From Allobosea sp. 47.2.35 (GTDB lineage Bacteria; Pseudomonadota; Alphaproteobacteria; Rhizobiales; Beijerinckiaceae), in the NCBI RefSeq assembly GCF_024655635.1, contig NZ_JANLGI010000008.1, forward strand, positions 124,001 through 188,000: a DNA stretch of 64,000 bases, written 5' to 3'. Shown here piece after piece: positions 25,766 through 34,305 of the stretch (the first letter of the stretch is position 1; the number at the start of each line of letters is the position of its first letter). Position numbers and translations under genes: made by a program. Under the pieces are notes generated by a model. The model saw only the letters and a list, made by a program, of their open reading frames with translations. It was not told the origin of the DNA and searched no databases.

Positions 25766-27967
25766 TCAGCCTTTCATGTTGGAGATGGCGAGCGCCCAGC
25801 GCCGGTCGAAGCTGGTGCGGTCGGCGAGCTGGGCGAGCGCGCCGGCATGGGGCGTCGCGGTCTCCGCATCGTCGACGGCATAGACCTCGACATCGGGCAC
25901 CCAGAGCGAGGGCGAGCCCGCCATCCGGAGCTTGAGGCAGAGATCGAGCCCCTTCTCCGCCGTGGTGAAATAATTGCGTGCGAAGCCGCCGACCTCCATA
26001 AAGGCGGCGCGCGACAGGACGCAGCATTCGCTGGCCCCGGCCGCGACCTCCATGGGCCCGAGATTGCCGACCGCCTCCAGGGGATAGCCGACGAAACGGT
26101 TGGCGATGCGCCGGCTCGCCCCCTCGCCTTCCAGCCAGGCGCCGGCCCAGCGGATGGAATCGTCCTCGAAGAGCAGCGTCGGGCTCGCCACGCATTGGCC
26201 GCCCCGCGCCCGATAGGCCCGCTCCAGCCGGCTGAGCCAGCCGGGCATGCGGATCTGCGCAGCGCCCGACAGCAGCGCGACGGTGTTGAAGCGGCACGCA
26301 CGCACGCCCGCCTCCAGTGCATCGCAGGCATCCTCGACGCCTTCGACCGCGACGAGGCGTACCGACAAGCCATAGAAGCGCGCCAGCCGCCGCGCTTCGG
26401 CGCCGACGCGGTCGAAGCTCTCCGAGGGCGCCGCGAGCACGATCGGCAAGGGCCGCGCTTCCGGGTCCATCGCGAGCAATGCGAACAGCGCCGACAATTC
26501 GCGATGGCGATGATCGAGGCCGATGACGAGGCCGAGCTGGGCCTCGGGATCGAAGGTGCCGACATCGAGCGTCTCGGCGGCGCGCGGCGGCGCGATCTCG
26601 GCCGCCTGCAAGGCCGGCGCGATCTGGCGCTCGACCACGGCGTTCGCGGTCGAGGAACGGGGGTCGAGCAGGCCGAGCACGCGCTCAAGCGCGCGACGCG
26701 CCGGGGCGCGGTTAGGTTCGAGCGGCAGGAAGGCGGGGCCCGTACCCTGCACCTCGAAGGCGAGATGCAGCGGCTGGTCGGCTTCGGGCAGAAGTTTTGG
26801 CGCGAAGACGATGAAACCGTGATTGTTACGGCGAGAGGCCAAGGCCGGGCCGAAGCGCGGGTCCTCCATGAAGGCCGCCGTCACGTCGGCGCGCTGCACC
26901 CGCGTCCACACGCGGTCGACGGCGCAGGACTGGCTGCCGCTGCGCAGCGAGACGCCGCCGACCCGGCGCTCGGGATCGAACAGCCAGCCGATGATGAGCA
27001 CGCCGGTGCCCTCGACCACCGTGACCGAGTCGATGCCGGCCCGGACCGGCTCCTCCAGCAGGCAGACCGTGTCGCGCCCGTCGAAGCGCTGCGAGGCGCG
27101 CTTCAGCTTGTCGGCCGTGGCCTGCGGGGCGGTACCGCGCTGCAAGCCGTCGCGCAGATGGCCGGGAACCGTGATCGGCTCGAGCAGGACATGACGCTCG
27201 TAGACTTCAAGCGCGCGCCAGCCGTCATTGCCGCGGAAATAAAGCCGCTCGATCTCGCCGGGATGCTGGGCGTGGCAATCCTCCAGCAGGCCGAAGAAGC
27301 CGCGCGCGCCCTCGCCGAGATCGTCACGCTCGAAGGTCCCGGTTTCGAGATGGGCCGGCGACAGCCCACCATGCGAGATCAGGAGCTTCACGCGCCCGGC
27401 GGCGAAATGTGACGTCCAGCCCTGCAGGAAGATGCCGCCGCCCGATCCAGCGATATCGTCGAGCTTACCCATCACCTCGACGAAGCCGCCTGGCCGTGCG
27501 ACCGTCTGCAGCAGCATCGCCACGGCCCTGAGGCGGCGCGGGTTCGGTGCGCCGGTCAGCAGCACTTCGAGCAAGCCGTCGACCACGCTCGGGAAGGCCT
27601 GCCCGGCATCGTCGGCGAGCTCGGAGAGGAAGGCCTGCAGGGGCTGCGGCTTGGGCGCCAAGATCAGGCGTAGCGGCCGGTCGGGGCGGCCGATCAGCAG
27701 AGCACCGGTGCCGCTATCGTCGACGCTCGGCGCCGGCGCGAGGCACAGGAAGCCGGTCGCCGCCGAGAGCTCGGCACCGGGCCGGCGCCAGCTCAGCACC
27801 ATCGTCTGGGCGCGGTTGCGCGGGTTGCCGTCGACCGCAACCGGCACCTTCGCCGGAATCGCGTCGCAATGGCTGCGCACGAGGATCGCGTTCTCGCCGA
27901 GCGGCGTCCAGGAGACGGTCGGCGCCTGCGCGATCGCGGTCCTCTCGGGAACGATGACCTCGCTCAT
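25766..27967 (-). CDS. Large GT2-like protein with a degenerate donor site
   Basis: 733 residues. N-terminal half: beta-rich sequence of unknown fold and a GW-x-x-D module (IIGWLFDPERRVGG, near residue 330). C-terminal third: a GT-A/GT2-like domain related to the 763-residue protein encoded at 30801-33092, with matching SPTLLFEDDSIRWAGAW and EVGGFARNYF...KGLDLCLKLR. The usual acidic DxD/NSD motif is replaced by LLSGAAQIRMPGW, so nucleotide-sugar chemistry is doubtful; it may bind glycan or act as a partner of an active transferase. Four bases after the coiled-coil protein gene. Confidence 0.75.
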   Translation of the reverse strand: MSEVIVPERTAIAQAPTVSWTPLGENAILVRSHCDAIPAKVPVAVDGNPRNRAQTMVLSWRRPGAELSAATGFLCLAPAPSVDDSGTGALLIGRPDRPLRLILAPKPQPLQAFLSELADDAGQAFPSVVDGLLEVLLTGAPNPRRLRAVAMLLQTVARPGGFVEVMGKLDDIAGSGGGIFLQGWTSHFAAGRVKLLISHGGLSPAHLETGTFERDDLGEGARGFFGLLEDCHAQHPGEIERLYFRGNDGWRALEVYERHVLLEPITVPGHLRDGLQRGTAPQATADKLKRASQRFDGRDTVCLLEEPVRAGIDSVTVVEGTGVLIIGWLFDPERRVGGVSLRSGSQSCAVDRVWTRVQRADVTAAFMEDPRFGPALASRRNNHGFIVFAPKLLPEADQPLHLAFEVQGTGPAFLPLEPNRAPARRALERVLGLLDPRSSTANAVVERQIAPALQAAEIAPPRAAETLDVGTFDPEAQLGLVIGLDHRHRELSALFALLAMDPEARPLPIVLAAPSESFDRVGAEARRLARFYGLSVRLVAVEGVEDACDALEAGVRACRFNTVALLSGAAQIRMPGWLSRLERAYRARGGQCVASPTLLFEDDSIRWAGAWLEGEGASRRIANRFVGYPLEAVGNLGPMEVAAGASECCVLSRAAFMEVGGFARNYFTTAEKGLDLCLKLRMAGSPSLWVPDVEVYAVDDAETATPHAGALAQLADRTSFDRRWALAISNMKG

Positions 27968-27971
27968 CGGC

Positions 27972-28724
27972 TCACCCTCCCCACAGGGTGACGGCGAGCG
28001 TGACGAAGGACATCACCGCGGCGAGCGCCGAAAGGAAGCCGAGGATGACGGTGACCTGCCTGAGCGGCGCCCGCGCCTCCTTGCGGATCGCGTCGAGCCG
28101 TTCGTCGAAGCCGCGCAAGGTGCCGTCGAAACGCAACTGGAAAACGTCGAGTTCGCCGAGCCGGCGGACGATCTCGCTCTGGCTCTCGGTCTCGGCCTTG
28201 GTCGCCTCGGCCAGCGCGTGGTTCTCTTCGAGCCGCGCCACGATGCGGTCGAGTTTCTCGTTGAGCTCCTTCTGGGCAAGCTGGCCGCGCCGGTTGAGCG
28301 CGATCAGCAATTCGACCTTGTCGAAAAAGCGCGCCAGCGGCACCGCGATCGCCGCCTCCGCCGCGAGCTCGTCCGCCGCCGGCAGGCGCAGCTCGAACTC
28401 AGCGCCGGTCGCAGGCGATATGCCGACGACGCTCAGCCGGGCGCGCGCCGCGACCAGCGTCTCGTCGAGATCGATCGAGAAGGCGTGCTTGCCGTCACCG
28501 ATGCCGTTGCGGCGCAGGTCGATACGGCTCTGGTCGGCCTTCGTTTCCGCGACGACCTTGCCGTCCAGGGAGATCCTGACGGTGATCGCCTCGTCGGGAC
28601 GGGCCTCGTCCCAGATCCAGCCATGCAGCCGGCTGCCATCGAGGGCATCGACCCGCCCGTTCAGGCGGGCGGGATTGACGTTGGGCAGGCGGACTTCGTT
28701 GTCCTGATGCTGAGCCGTGGTCAT
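27972..28724 (-). CDS. Membrane-anchored coiled-coil protein with GW-x-x-D module
   Basis: 250 residues. Residues ~22-90 form the beta-sandwich module seen in carbohydrate-active proteins (LHGWIWDEARPDEAITV ... DLRRNGIGDGKHAFSI). Residues ~125-205 are predicted coiled coil (ELNEKLDRIVARLEENHAL region). A single C-terminal helix, VTVILGFLSALAAVMSFVTLAV, anchors it to the membrane. No enzyme motif. A scaffold that tethers the glycosyltransferases or the growing glycan to the inner membrane is my inference. Overlaps the GT4 gene upstream by four bases. Confidence 0.65.
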   Translation of the reverse strand: MTTAQHQDNEVRLPNVNPARLNGRVDALDGSRLHGWIWDEARPDEAITVRISLDGKVVAETKADQSRIDLRRNGIGDGKHAFSIDLDETLVAARARLSVVGISPATGAEFELRLPAADELAAEAAIAVPLARFFDKVELLIALNRRGQLAQKELNEKLDRIVARLEENHALAEATKAETESQSEIVRRLGELDVFQLRFDGTLRGFDERLDAIRKEARAPLRQVTVILGFLSALAAVMSFVTLAVTLWGG

Positions 28725-29968
28725 GCGGCCTCCGCGAGCTTGAGGTCATCGAAGAGGGCGAGGTGGCGGCCGGCGCAGTCGGCCAGCGTCGGCTGCTCGG
28801 CAACGCCGTGGACGAGGCGCTGCCAGAGGCCGGCCTCCTCCATCGCCCGGCGCAACGTACGGGCCAGCGCGACCGGATCGCCCGGCCGGACATGCAGCCC
28901 GTCGATCTCGTCGCGCACCATCTCGGCCATGCCGCCGATGGCGCTGACGATCGGCGGGCGGCGATGCTGGAACGCTTCCTGGATGACGAGCGGCGCGTTC
29001 TCCCACCAGATCGAGGGCATCACCACCCAGTCAACCTCGGCCATCAGGCCGGGCACCTCGTCGCGGGAATAGGGCCCGCAATGGGTAACAACGCCCTCGG
29101 CGCCTGCGAGCGCCGCATCGAACGCAGTCGTGAAGACCTCGCTCTGGAACGGCGCGCCGCCATGGATGCGCAGGGAGAATTCGGTCTCGCCGGAGGCGCG
29201 CAGCAACTGCGCCGCCTGCAACAGCGGCAGCACGCCCTTCCAGGGATTGAGGTTGCCGAAATAGCCGAAGCTGGTACGGCGCCCCTTGGCCTGCCGATAC
29301 GGCGCGGCCTCCTGTGCCGGGCGGGCATTGGCGATGACCTCGATCCGCTCGCTGGCTAAGCCCCAATCGACATAGCGCTGGCGCAGGAAGCGGCTCGGCG
29401 CGACGAAGCGGTCGACGGCGGCGAGATGCGTCTTGATGAAGCGCTCGCGCAGCAGGAAGCGGTCGGAGCCGATCTCGGGGAAGCAGCCATGGCAGGCCGA
29501 GGGCGAGGAGCCGTTACAGCGCTGGCGGTCGCCCGGCCGCACCATCAGCCCGTCATGGTGGCAGATCGGATAGTAGTCGTGCAGCGTCATCACGATCGCC
29601 GCCTGCGGCAGCAGCCGTCGCGCCAGCGTCAGGAACTCCGCGCCGATCAGCACGAGATGGTGGACGTGGATCACGTCCGGCCGGAACTCCTCCAGTAGCG
29701 TCGCGAGGTCCTGCAGCGTGCCGTAATGGTCGATCTGGCTCATGTGGAAGCGGTCGTAATGCGCGCTCCACAGCACCACGTCCTCGCCGATCGCCTGCAG
29801 CGCCGTGCCGGGATGCGGCCCGCGATGCATCGCATTGGTCGCGCCGAGAAACAGAACCTCGCAGCCCTGCTCGCGATAGGCTTGCGACAGGTCATGCGCG
29901 AAGATCTCGGTGCCGCCCGGATGCAGCGACGGATGGTTATGCGCGACGACGAGAATGCGCCGGCTCAT
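28721..29968 (-). CDS. GT4-family glycosyltransferase, paralogue of 24459-25763
   Basis: 415 residues starting at ATG 29968 (MSRRILVVAHNHPSLHPGG). GT-B architecture as in its paralogue: FGYFGNLNPWKGVLPLL and VVMPSIWWENAPLVIQEAF in the C-lobe, and a similar cysteine group (CNGSSPSACHGCF). The frame extends 27 codons upstream but that stretch overlaps the methyltransferase gene and is not family sequence. ATGA overlaps join it to the methyltransferase upstream and to the coiled-coil protein downstream. Probably adds a sugar to the same repeat unit. Confidence 0.9.
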   Translation of the reverse strand: MSRRILVVAHNHPSLHPGGTEIFAHDLSQAYREQGCEVLFLGATNAMHRGPHPGTALQAIGEDVVLWSAHYDRFHMSQIDHYGTLQDLATLLEEFRPDVIHVHHLVLIGAEFLTLARRLLPQAAIVMTLHDYYPICHHDGLMVRPGDRQRCNGSSPSACHGCFPEIGSDRFLLRERFIKTHLAAVDRFVAPSRFLRQRYVDWGLASERIEVIANARPAQEAAPYRQAKGRRTSFGYFGNLNPWKGVLPLLQAAQLLRASGETEFSLRIHGGAPFQSEVFTTAFDAALAGAEGVVTHCGPYSRDEVPGLMAEVDWVVMPSIWWENAPLVIQEAFQHRRPPIVSAIGGMAEMVRDEIDGLHVRPGDPVALARTLRRAMEEAGLWQRLVHGVAEQPTLADCAGRHLALFDDLKLAEAA

Positions 29969-30804
29969 GCCACGCCCCCCGGTTGCTTGCCCCCCGGCTT
30001 CGTCGCGATCAGCAGGTCCTGGTAATGCGCCGCGCTGATGCCGCGCCAATGGCCCGGCCTGAGCGCTTCGACGGCGAGCCCGGCCTCAGCCGTCTGCTCC
30101 AGCAGGAAGCGGCTGTCGATGCCGGCGGCCGCGAGCGGCGCCTCGTCGATGGCGTACCAGCCCGGCCCGTCCTGCCAGCGCTTGAACGACAGGCGCTCCT
30201 GCCCGGTCGAGGCGCCATCGAGGGCGAAGGCGGTGAGGAAGAGCCGCCCACCCGGTGAGAGCAGGCGCGCCGCCTCCTGCAGGTAGACCACGAGTTCCTC
30301 CGGCGGCAGATGCGTCGCGACCGAGGTCATCGTCACGAAGTCGAAGCTGCCATTGGCGAAGCCGAAGCGCACCTCGATGCCCGGTAGCGAACCGGCCGGA
30401 TTATACAGCGGATGGGCGATGTCGAGCCGCTGGAAACGGAAGCGCGGATAGGCCGGCGTGATCGTCTGGGCGCACCAGAGGATGCCCTCCATCACCGGAT
30501 CGACGCCGTCATAGCTGCCGCGCTCGGGGTCGAGATACTGCGTCAATGGCACCGCCATGCGGCCGATGCCGCAGCCGATATCGAAGACGCGCTCATCCGG
30601 CTTCAGCCGGCCGATGCGGATGAAATGGCCGAGGAATTCGGCGCCGATGGCGCGATAGTCGCCGTCGCCGACGAAGATCGAATCCGGCGGCGGGTGCGGC
30701 ATGAAGCGGTTGCTCTGCAGCGAGGCCAGGAGCCAGTCGAGCTCGGGCCCGACGGAGGCTTCCGCGGGAACTGGCTCCGGTGCGATCTGTCTCAGGGCGG
30801 TCAT
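29965..30804 (-). CDS. SAM-dependent methyltransferase
   Basis: 279-residue class I methyltransferase: motif I VFDIGCGIGRMAVPL near residue 75, acidic loop and motif IV-like FDFVTMTSVATHLP, then SPGGRLFLTAFAL. No membrane segments. Placed within the polysaccharide operon with four-base overlaps on both sides, it most likely methylates a sugar or caps the glycan. Substrate inferred from context only. Confidence 0.85.
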   Translation of the reverse strand: MTALRQIAPEPVPAEASVGPELDWLLASLQSNRFMPHPPPDSIFVGDGDYRAIGAEFLGHFIRIGRLKPDERVFDIGCGIGRMAVPLTQYLDPERGSYDGVDPVMEGILWCAQTITPAYPRFRFQRLDIAHPLYNPAGSLPGIEVRFGFANGSFDFVTMTSVATHLPPEELVVYLQEAARLLSPGGRLFLTAFALDGASTGQERLSFKRWQDGPGWYAIDEAPLAAAGIDSRFLLEQTAEAGLAVEALRPGHWRGISAAHYQDLLIATKPGGKQPGGVA

Positions 30805-33092
30805 GCGGCGGTCGCTCTCCTGAAGGTGAAGCGGGGAACAAGGTCGGGCTCGGCAGGTGCCGGGGCCGGCAGCGCCAGTTCCGGCGCGGAGGTCTCGAAG
30901 GCCTGCATCAGCGCCTCGATCTGGGCGCCCCAGCGTTGGCTCTGGAGCCAGGCATTGTGCTGGGAGGCGGCGCCGCGCGTGTAGTCGATGCTACGCGCGA
31001 TCGATTGCCGTTCGAGATGGTAGAGCGCGACATCCGGGACATAGAGGATGCCGAAGCCGGCGCGCCTGATCTTGAGGCAGAGATCGCTGTCCTCGTAATC
31101 GCCGATCACATAGCTCTCGTCGAAGCCGCCGAGTTCCTCGTAGAGATCGCGCGCCATCACGATACAGGCGCCGGTGACCCCCGGTACGGGCCGTTCGACG
31201 TTCGCCGGCGCATAGCTGCCGGGCATGCCCTTGAAGTAATGATGGTTGAGCCAGGTGCCTTTGCTGTCGCGCTTGAAGAACAACCCCGCATGCTGCAGCG
31301 AATTGTCGTCATAGAGCAGCTTCGGCCCGACGGCGCCGACTTTTGCGCGACGATCGAGCCGGGCGATCAAGCCCTCGAGCCAGCCATTGCCGGTCGGAAT
31401 CACGTCGGAGTTGACGAGGGCGAGCGCCTCGCTGCGGGCTACGGCAGCCCCGGCATTGCAGGCGGCCGAGAAGCCGCCATTGCGCCGCATCGCGACGAGC
31501 TGCATCGGCAAGCCATAGGCGAGATGCAGGCCGCCGAGCAGATGCGCGACCTCGGCTTCGTGCTCGGGCGAGTCGAGCACATAGATCAGCTCGGCATGCT
31601 CCGAGAACCACGGATCGCCGGCGAAGGCCGCGACCTGCACGCGCAGGAAATCATAGACGCGGTAGAGCGGGATCACGACCGAAGCCTTCGGCCGCGCCGG
31701 CAATTGCCCATACGCCTTGACGACCGGTCCCGGCCGGCTGTCGCGCAAATCCTCCTGGCAGGCGGCGAGGATCGGCGCGAGCGTCGTCTCGATCATCTCC
31801 GCGGTGAGGTATTGCGGCGGAATCGCCGCCAGCGCCCTCGCCCGGATCGTCACGGCATCGGCTGGCTGCACCGGCGGGCGCAATGTCAGCGTCGTTCCGG
31901 ATTTCAGCTTGATCTCGCAGCGCGGCTGCAACACCGGCGCGCCGCCGGCATAATCGGCAGCGAAACCCGCGAACCCCGTCCCGGCGCGCGTCTCGCCATC
32001 CGCACCCGTCGGCAGGCGCACGGGGAAACGCTGCAACCGCGAGAGCATCGCGATCGGCTCGCCGTTGCCGCGATGGAGCAGCACTTCTTCGAGGAGATCG
32101 TCGGGATCGCGCAGCCAGCCGCCGATCAGCAGCCCGGCGCGGTTGCAGACGGCAAGATCAAGCTCGGCAGCGGGCAGGTCGTCGCTGCGGCGCACATGCT
32201 GCACGGCGAGCGGCACGCGCCGCTGCATCTCGATGGCAAGCAGGCGGCCCTGCTCCGACAGCCCGGCAAGCTGCTCGACGACCCAGTTGCGCAAACCATC
32301 GCGGCTTGCGGCCTTGCCGGCCCACCAGCGGCCGAGCGAAGGCGCGGACTGCCGGCCGGGCAGCGCGCGCAGCACCAGCGAGCGCTCGCCTTGCAAGATC
32401 AGTAATCCACCGCCGCGGCTCGGCGGAGCGTCCAGCACAAGATGGGCCTCGCGCCTGCCGCTGCGATCGGCCGCGCCAAGGCGGGCCTTGAGATCGAGGC
32501 GCGTCAGCCCCGCGCCATCGAGACGGGCGACGCCCTGCAAGGCGCCGAAATCGGCGGGCACGACCGTCTCGAACAGCCATTGCCCCTCGACCAGCGCCGC
32601 AGTCGGCTGCATCGCGATAGGCTTCGGGAACAAGGTCAGCAGGAACTGGCGCAGGAAGGACAGGTAATTCGGGATCGCGGCGAGGCCGAACAGGGGCGGC
32701 CAGGCCCGGACCAGCGCATTGGCGAGCGTCAGGCGCGCCTGCGGCGTCAGGTCCTTGAGGATTTCAGCCGGGTCGGCGAGGCCGTGGACCAGCGTCGGAT
32801 CGAAGCCGGCCGTCACCTCGCCTTGCGGACCATGGTCGCTGAGGGTCGCGACGACATTGTCATGGCCGGCGGAGCGGAAGGCGACGGCGAGCCGCTCGCG
32901 TCCATCGCGCAGGCCGAGCGAGATCGAGGCCGCGGGCAGGCGCCGGCCGCTGGCCGTGAGCGCGATCGCGGGCTTGCCGAAGGGCGAGGCCTCAAGCGTC
33001 CAGCAGAGCAGGAAGACCGAGCCGCCGAGGCGGTGGAGTTCGAGCTGGGCAGGCGGTGTCGTCGCCATCGCGACGGGCGCGAGAGAAAGCAT
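30801..33092 (-). CDS. Large GT2-family glycosyltransferase (WbbL-like domain)
   Basis: 763 residues; the ATG at 33092 has an AGGA site and removes 43 non-family upstream codons. The N-terminal ~420 residues are beta-rich, with a GW-x-x-D module (LLIGGWLRDPDDLLEEVLL). The C-terminal GT2 domain (about 440-720) is complete: ASVVIPLYRVYDFLR, RRNGGFSAACNAG, LVNSDVIPTGNGWL with the acidic metal motif, and EELGGFDESYVIGDYEDSDL. First gene of the ten-gene block. In position it corresponds to expE2/wgeB next to the RTX gene in the Sinorhizobium exp cluster; I do not claim orthology from position alone. Confidence 0.88.
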   Translation of the reverse strand: MLSLAPVAMATTPPAQLELHRLGGSVFLLCWTLEASPFGKPAIALTASGRRLPAASISLGLRDGRERLAVAFRSAGHDNVVATLSDHGPQGEVTAGFDPTLVHGLADPAEILKDLTPQARLTLANALVRAWPPLFGLAAIPNYLSFLRQFLLTLFPKPIAMQPTAALVEGQWLFETVVPADFGALQGVARLDGAGLTRLDLKARLGAADRSGRREAHLVLDAPPSRGGGLLILQGERSLVLRALPGRQSAPSLGRWWAGKAASRDGLRNWVVEQLAGLSEQGRLLAIEMQRRVPLAVQHVRRSDDLPAAELDLAVCNRAGLLIGGWLRDPDDLLEEVLLHRGNGEPIAMLSRLQRFPVRLPTGADGETRAGTGFAGFAADYAGGAPVLQPRCEIKLKSGTTLTLRPPVQPADAVTIRARALAAIPPQYLTAEMIETTLAPILAACQEDLRDSRPGPVVKAYGQLPARPKASVVIPLYRVYDFLRVQVAAFAGDPWFSEHAELIYVLDSPEHEAEVAHLLGGLHLAYGLPMQLVAMRRNGGFSAACNAGAAVARSEALALVNSDVIPTGNGWLEGLIARLDRRAKVGAVGPKLLYDDNSLQHAGLFFKRDSKGTWLNHHYFKGMPGSYAPANVERPVPGVTGACIVMARDLYEELGGFDESYVIGDYEDSDLCLKIRRAGFGILYVPDVALYHLERQSIARSIDYTRGAASQHNAWLQSQRWGAQIEALMQAFETSAPELALPAPAPAEPDLVPRFTFRRATAA

Positions 33093-33111
33093 TGGGGCGT
33101 TCCTGCGGCAC

Positions 33112-33173
33112 GGAAAATCCCGGAGCGCATGCGGAAAGCGGGGGAGGCTTTCCGGGGGCGTGCGCGCTCCGGG
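33112..33173 (-). terminator. Nested hairpin between the RTX gene and the glycosyltransferase block
   Basis: On the minus strand a perfect 10-bp outer stem (33164-33173 CCCGGAGCGC with 33119-33128 GCGCTCCGGG) encloses a perfect 7-bp inner hairpin (33147-33153 with 33133-33139). The outer stem is followed by ATTTTCC. It lies about 55 bases after the RTX stop and just before the start of the 763-residue gene. It looks like a terminator that separates, or partly attenuates, RTX and glycosyltransferase expression. Confidence 0.6.
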
Positions 33174-33226
33174 AGCTGCGAGCCTCCCGCCCGGCCGCAG
33201 CGGCCGAGCGAGAGGCAGCATCAGGA

Positions 33227-34021
33227 TCAGGCGACCGTGAAGTAGGAGTTCGGATCGGCCTGAACGTCTTCGGCGGAGACGCCGACCAGGGTCAGGGTGT
33301 CGCCATTGCCGAGATCGACGACGGTGTTGCCGCCGACGGTGGTGGCGCGCGCCGCGACGTCTTCTGCCGAGCTGATGCCCGTGCCGTTGATGTCGGACGC
33401 GATCTGCAGCATGTCCGAGCCGGCCTCGAAATCGAGGACGACGTCGTTGCCGCCGCCACCCTCGAACACGAAGGTGTCGCTGCCGGCACCGCCCTGCAGG
33501 ATGTCGTTGCCGGCACCGCCGAACAGCATGTCGTCGCCAGCGCCACCCTGCAGGATGTCGTTGCCCTCGCCGCCATTGAGGATGTCGGCCCCGTCACCGC
33601 CCTGAAGGACGTCGTTTCCGGCGCCACCCTGGAGGATATCGTCGCCGGGCCCGCCCTGCAGGATGTCGTTGCCTTCACCGCCGATCAGGACATCGTCGCC
33701 GTTATTGCCGCGCAGGATATCGTCGCCCGCGCCGCCGGTGAGGATGTCGTTGCCCTCGCCGCCGAACAGGGCGTCATTACCCTCATCGCCGGACAGGACA
33801 TCGTCGCCAAGCCCGCCGAACAGGGTATCGTTACCCTCGCCGCCGAACAGGGCGTCATTGCCGCCGTCGCCGAACAGCGTGTCGTCGCCTTCCTCGCCGA
33901 ACAGGGAATCGACCTGATCCCCACCCTTGACGATATCGTCGCCAGCTCCGGCGAGAATCACGTCACTGAAACGACTCCCAATCAAAAAGTCGTCGAATGC
34001 ACTTCCTTCGATCGTCGCCAT
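33227..34021 (-). CDS. Secreted RTX calcium-binding protein (ExpE1/WgeA-like)
   Basis: 264 residues, start ATG 34021 with a perfect AGGAGG site seven bases upstream. Residues ~25-186 are an uninterrupted run of about 18 nonapeptides of the GGxGxDxLx type (for example GEGNDILQG), which fold as a Ca2+-binding parallel beta-roll. A C-terminal ~78-residue segment lacks repeats and should carry the uncleaved type I secretion signal. There is no N-terminal signal peptide and no catalytic or adhesin domain. The T1SS genes lie upstream on the same strand. Neighbour order matches expE1 of the Sinorhizobium galactoglucan locus, which encodes a secreted RTX protein needed for EPS II. Confidence 0.9.
   Translation of the reverse strand: MATIEGSAFDDFLIGSRFSDVILAGAGDDIVKGGDQVDSLFGEEGDDTLFGDGGNDALFGGEGNDTLFGGLGDDVLSGDEGNDALFGGEGNDILTGGAGDDILRGNNGDDVLIGGEGNDILQGGPGDDILQGGAGNDVLQGGDGADILNGGEGNDILQGGAGDDMLFGGAGNDILQGGAGSDTFVFEGGGGNDVVLDFEAGSDMLQIASDINGTGISSAEDVAARATTVGGNTVVDLGNGDTLTLVGVSAEDVQADPNSYFTVA
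33464..33949 (-). repeat. 27-bp periodic coding repeat (RTX nonapeptides)
   Basis: About 18 tandem 27-bp units inside the RTX gene, each coding one nonapeptide. Near-identical units cluster around the GGAGNDILQ-type copies, a sign of recent duplication, while the first units are more diverged. Such arrays change length readily by slippage. Confidence 0.85.
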
Positions 34022-34305
34022 ACGGCACCTCCTGGGCGATCTGGTGAACCTGGAACGTTCTGCGGCCGCACCGCAAAACGGAAAGACCAGGACATTTCCG
34101 ACAGCGATCAATAGATCAGACTGTCGCTCGACCACATGAGAATTGCTCAATAGATGCGCTGCAGCAAGAGATTTATTGTGACGATTTTGCGATGCAGCAT
34201 GATTTAGACTTTATTTTACGATCGATATTCCATCAGTATTCGACAAGAAATACTTCCAAAATCGAAATATGCCGATAACAGGCTGCCGCAGCGCCAAAAG
34301 CGCGC
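34022..34305 (-). promoter_or_regulatory. AT-rich promoter region of the RTX gene
   Basis: 284 bases between the adaptor gene stop and the RTX start, clearly lower in G+C than the flanking genes, especially 34170-34270. It probably carries the RTX promoter and binding sites for the MarR/WggR-like regulator. The segment ATTCCATCAGTATTC (34227-34241) loosely resembles the paired TTC...CAGT..TTC element upstream of the regulator gene. No convincing -35/-10 pair could be fixed by eye. Confidence 0.4.

Noticed and set aside
33192..33206. Short perfect GC palindrome (CGGCCGC-A-GCGGCCG) after the RTX gene
   Set aside because: One-base centre cannot form a normal hairpin loop and no T-run follows; the nested hairpin at 33112-33173 is the better terminator.
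33093..33221. N-terminal extension of the 763-residue glycosyltransferase
   Set aside because: The extra codons run through the nested hairpin and lack family similarity; ATG 33092 has a ribosome site.
33464..33949. Regular 27-bp periodicity that might suggest a CRISPR or satellite array
   Set aside because: No conserved repeat with variable spacers; the period is three codons times three and encodes RTX nonapeptides in frame.
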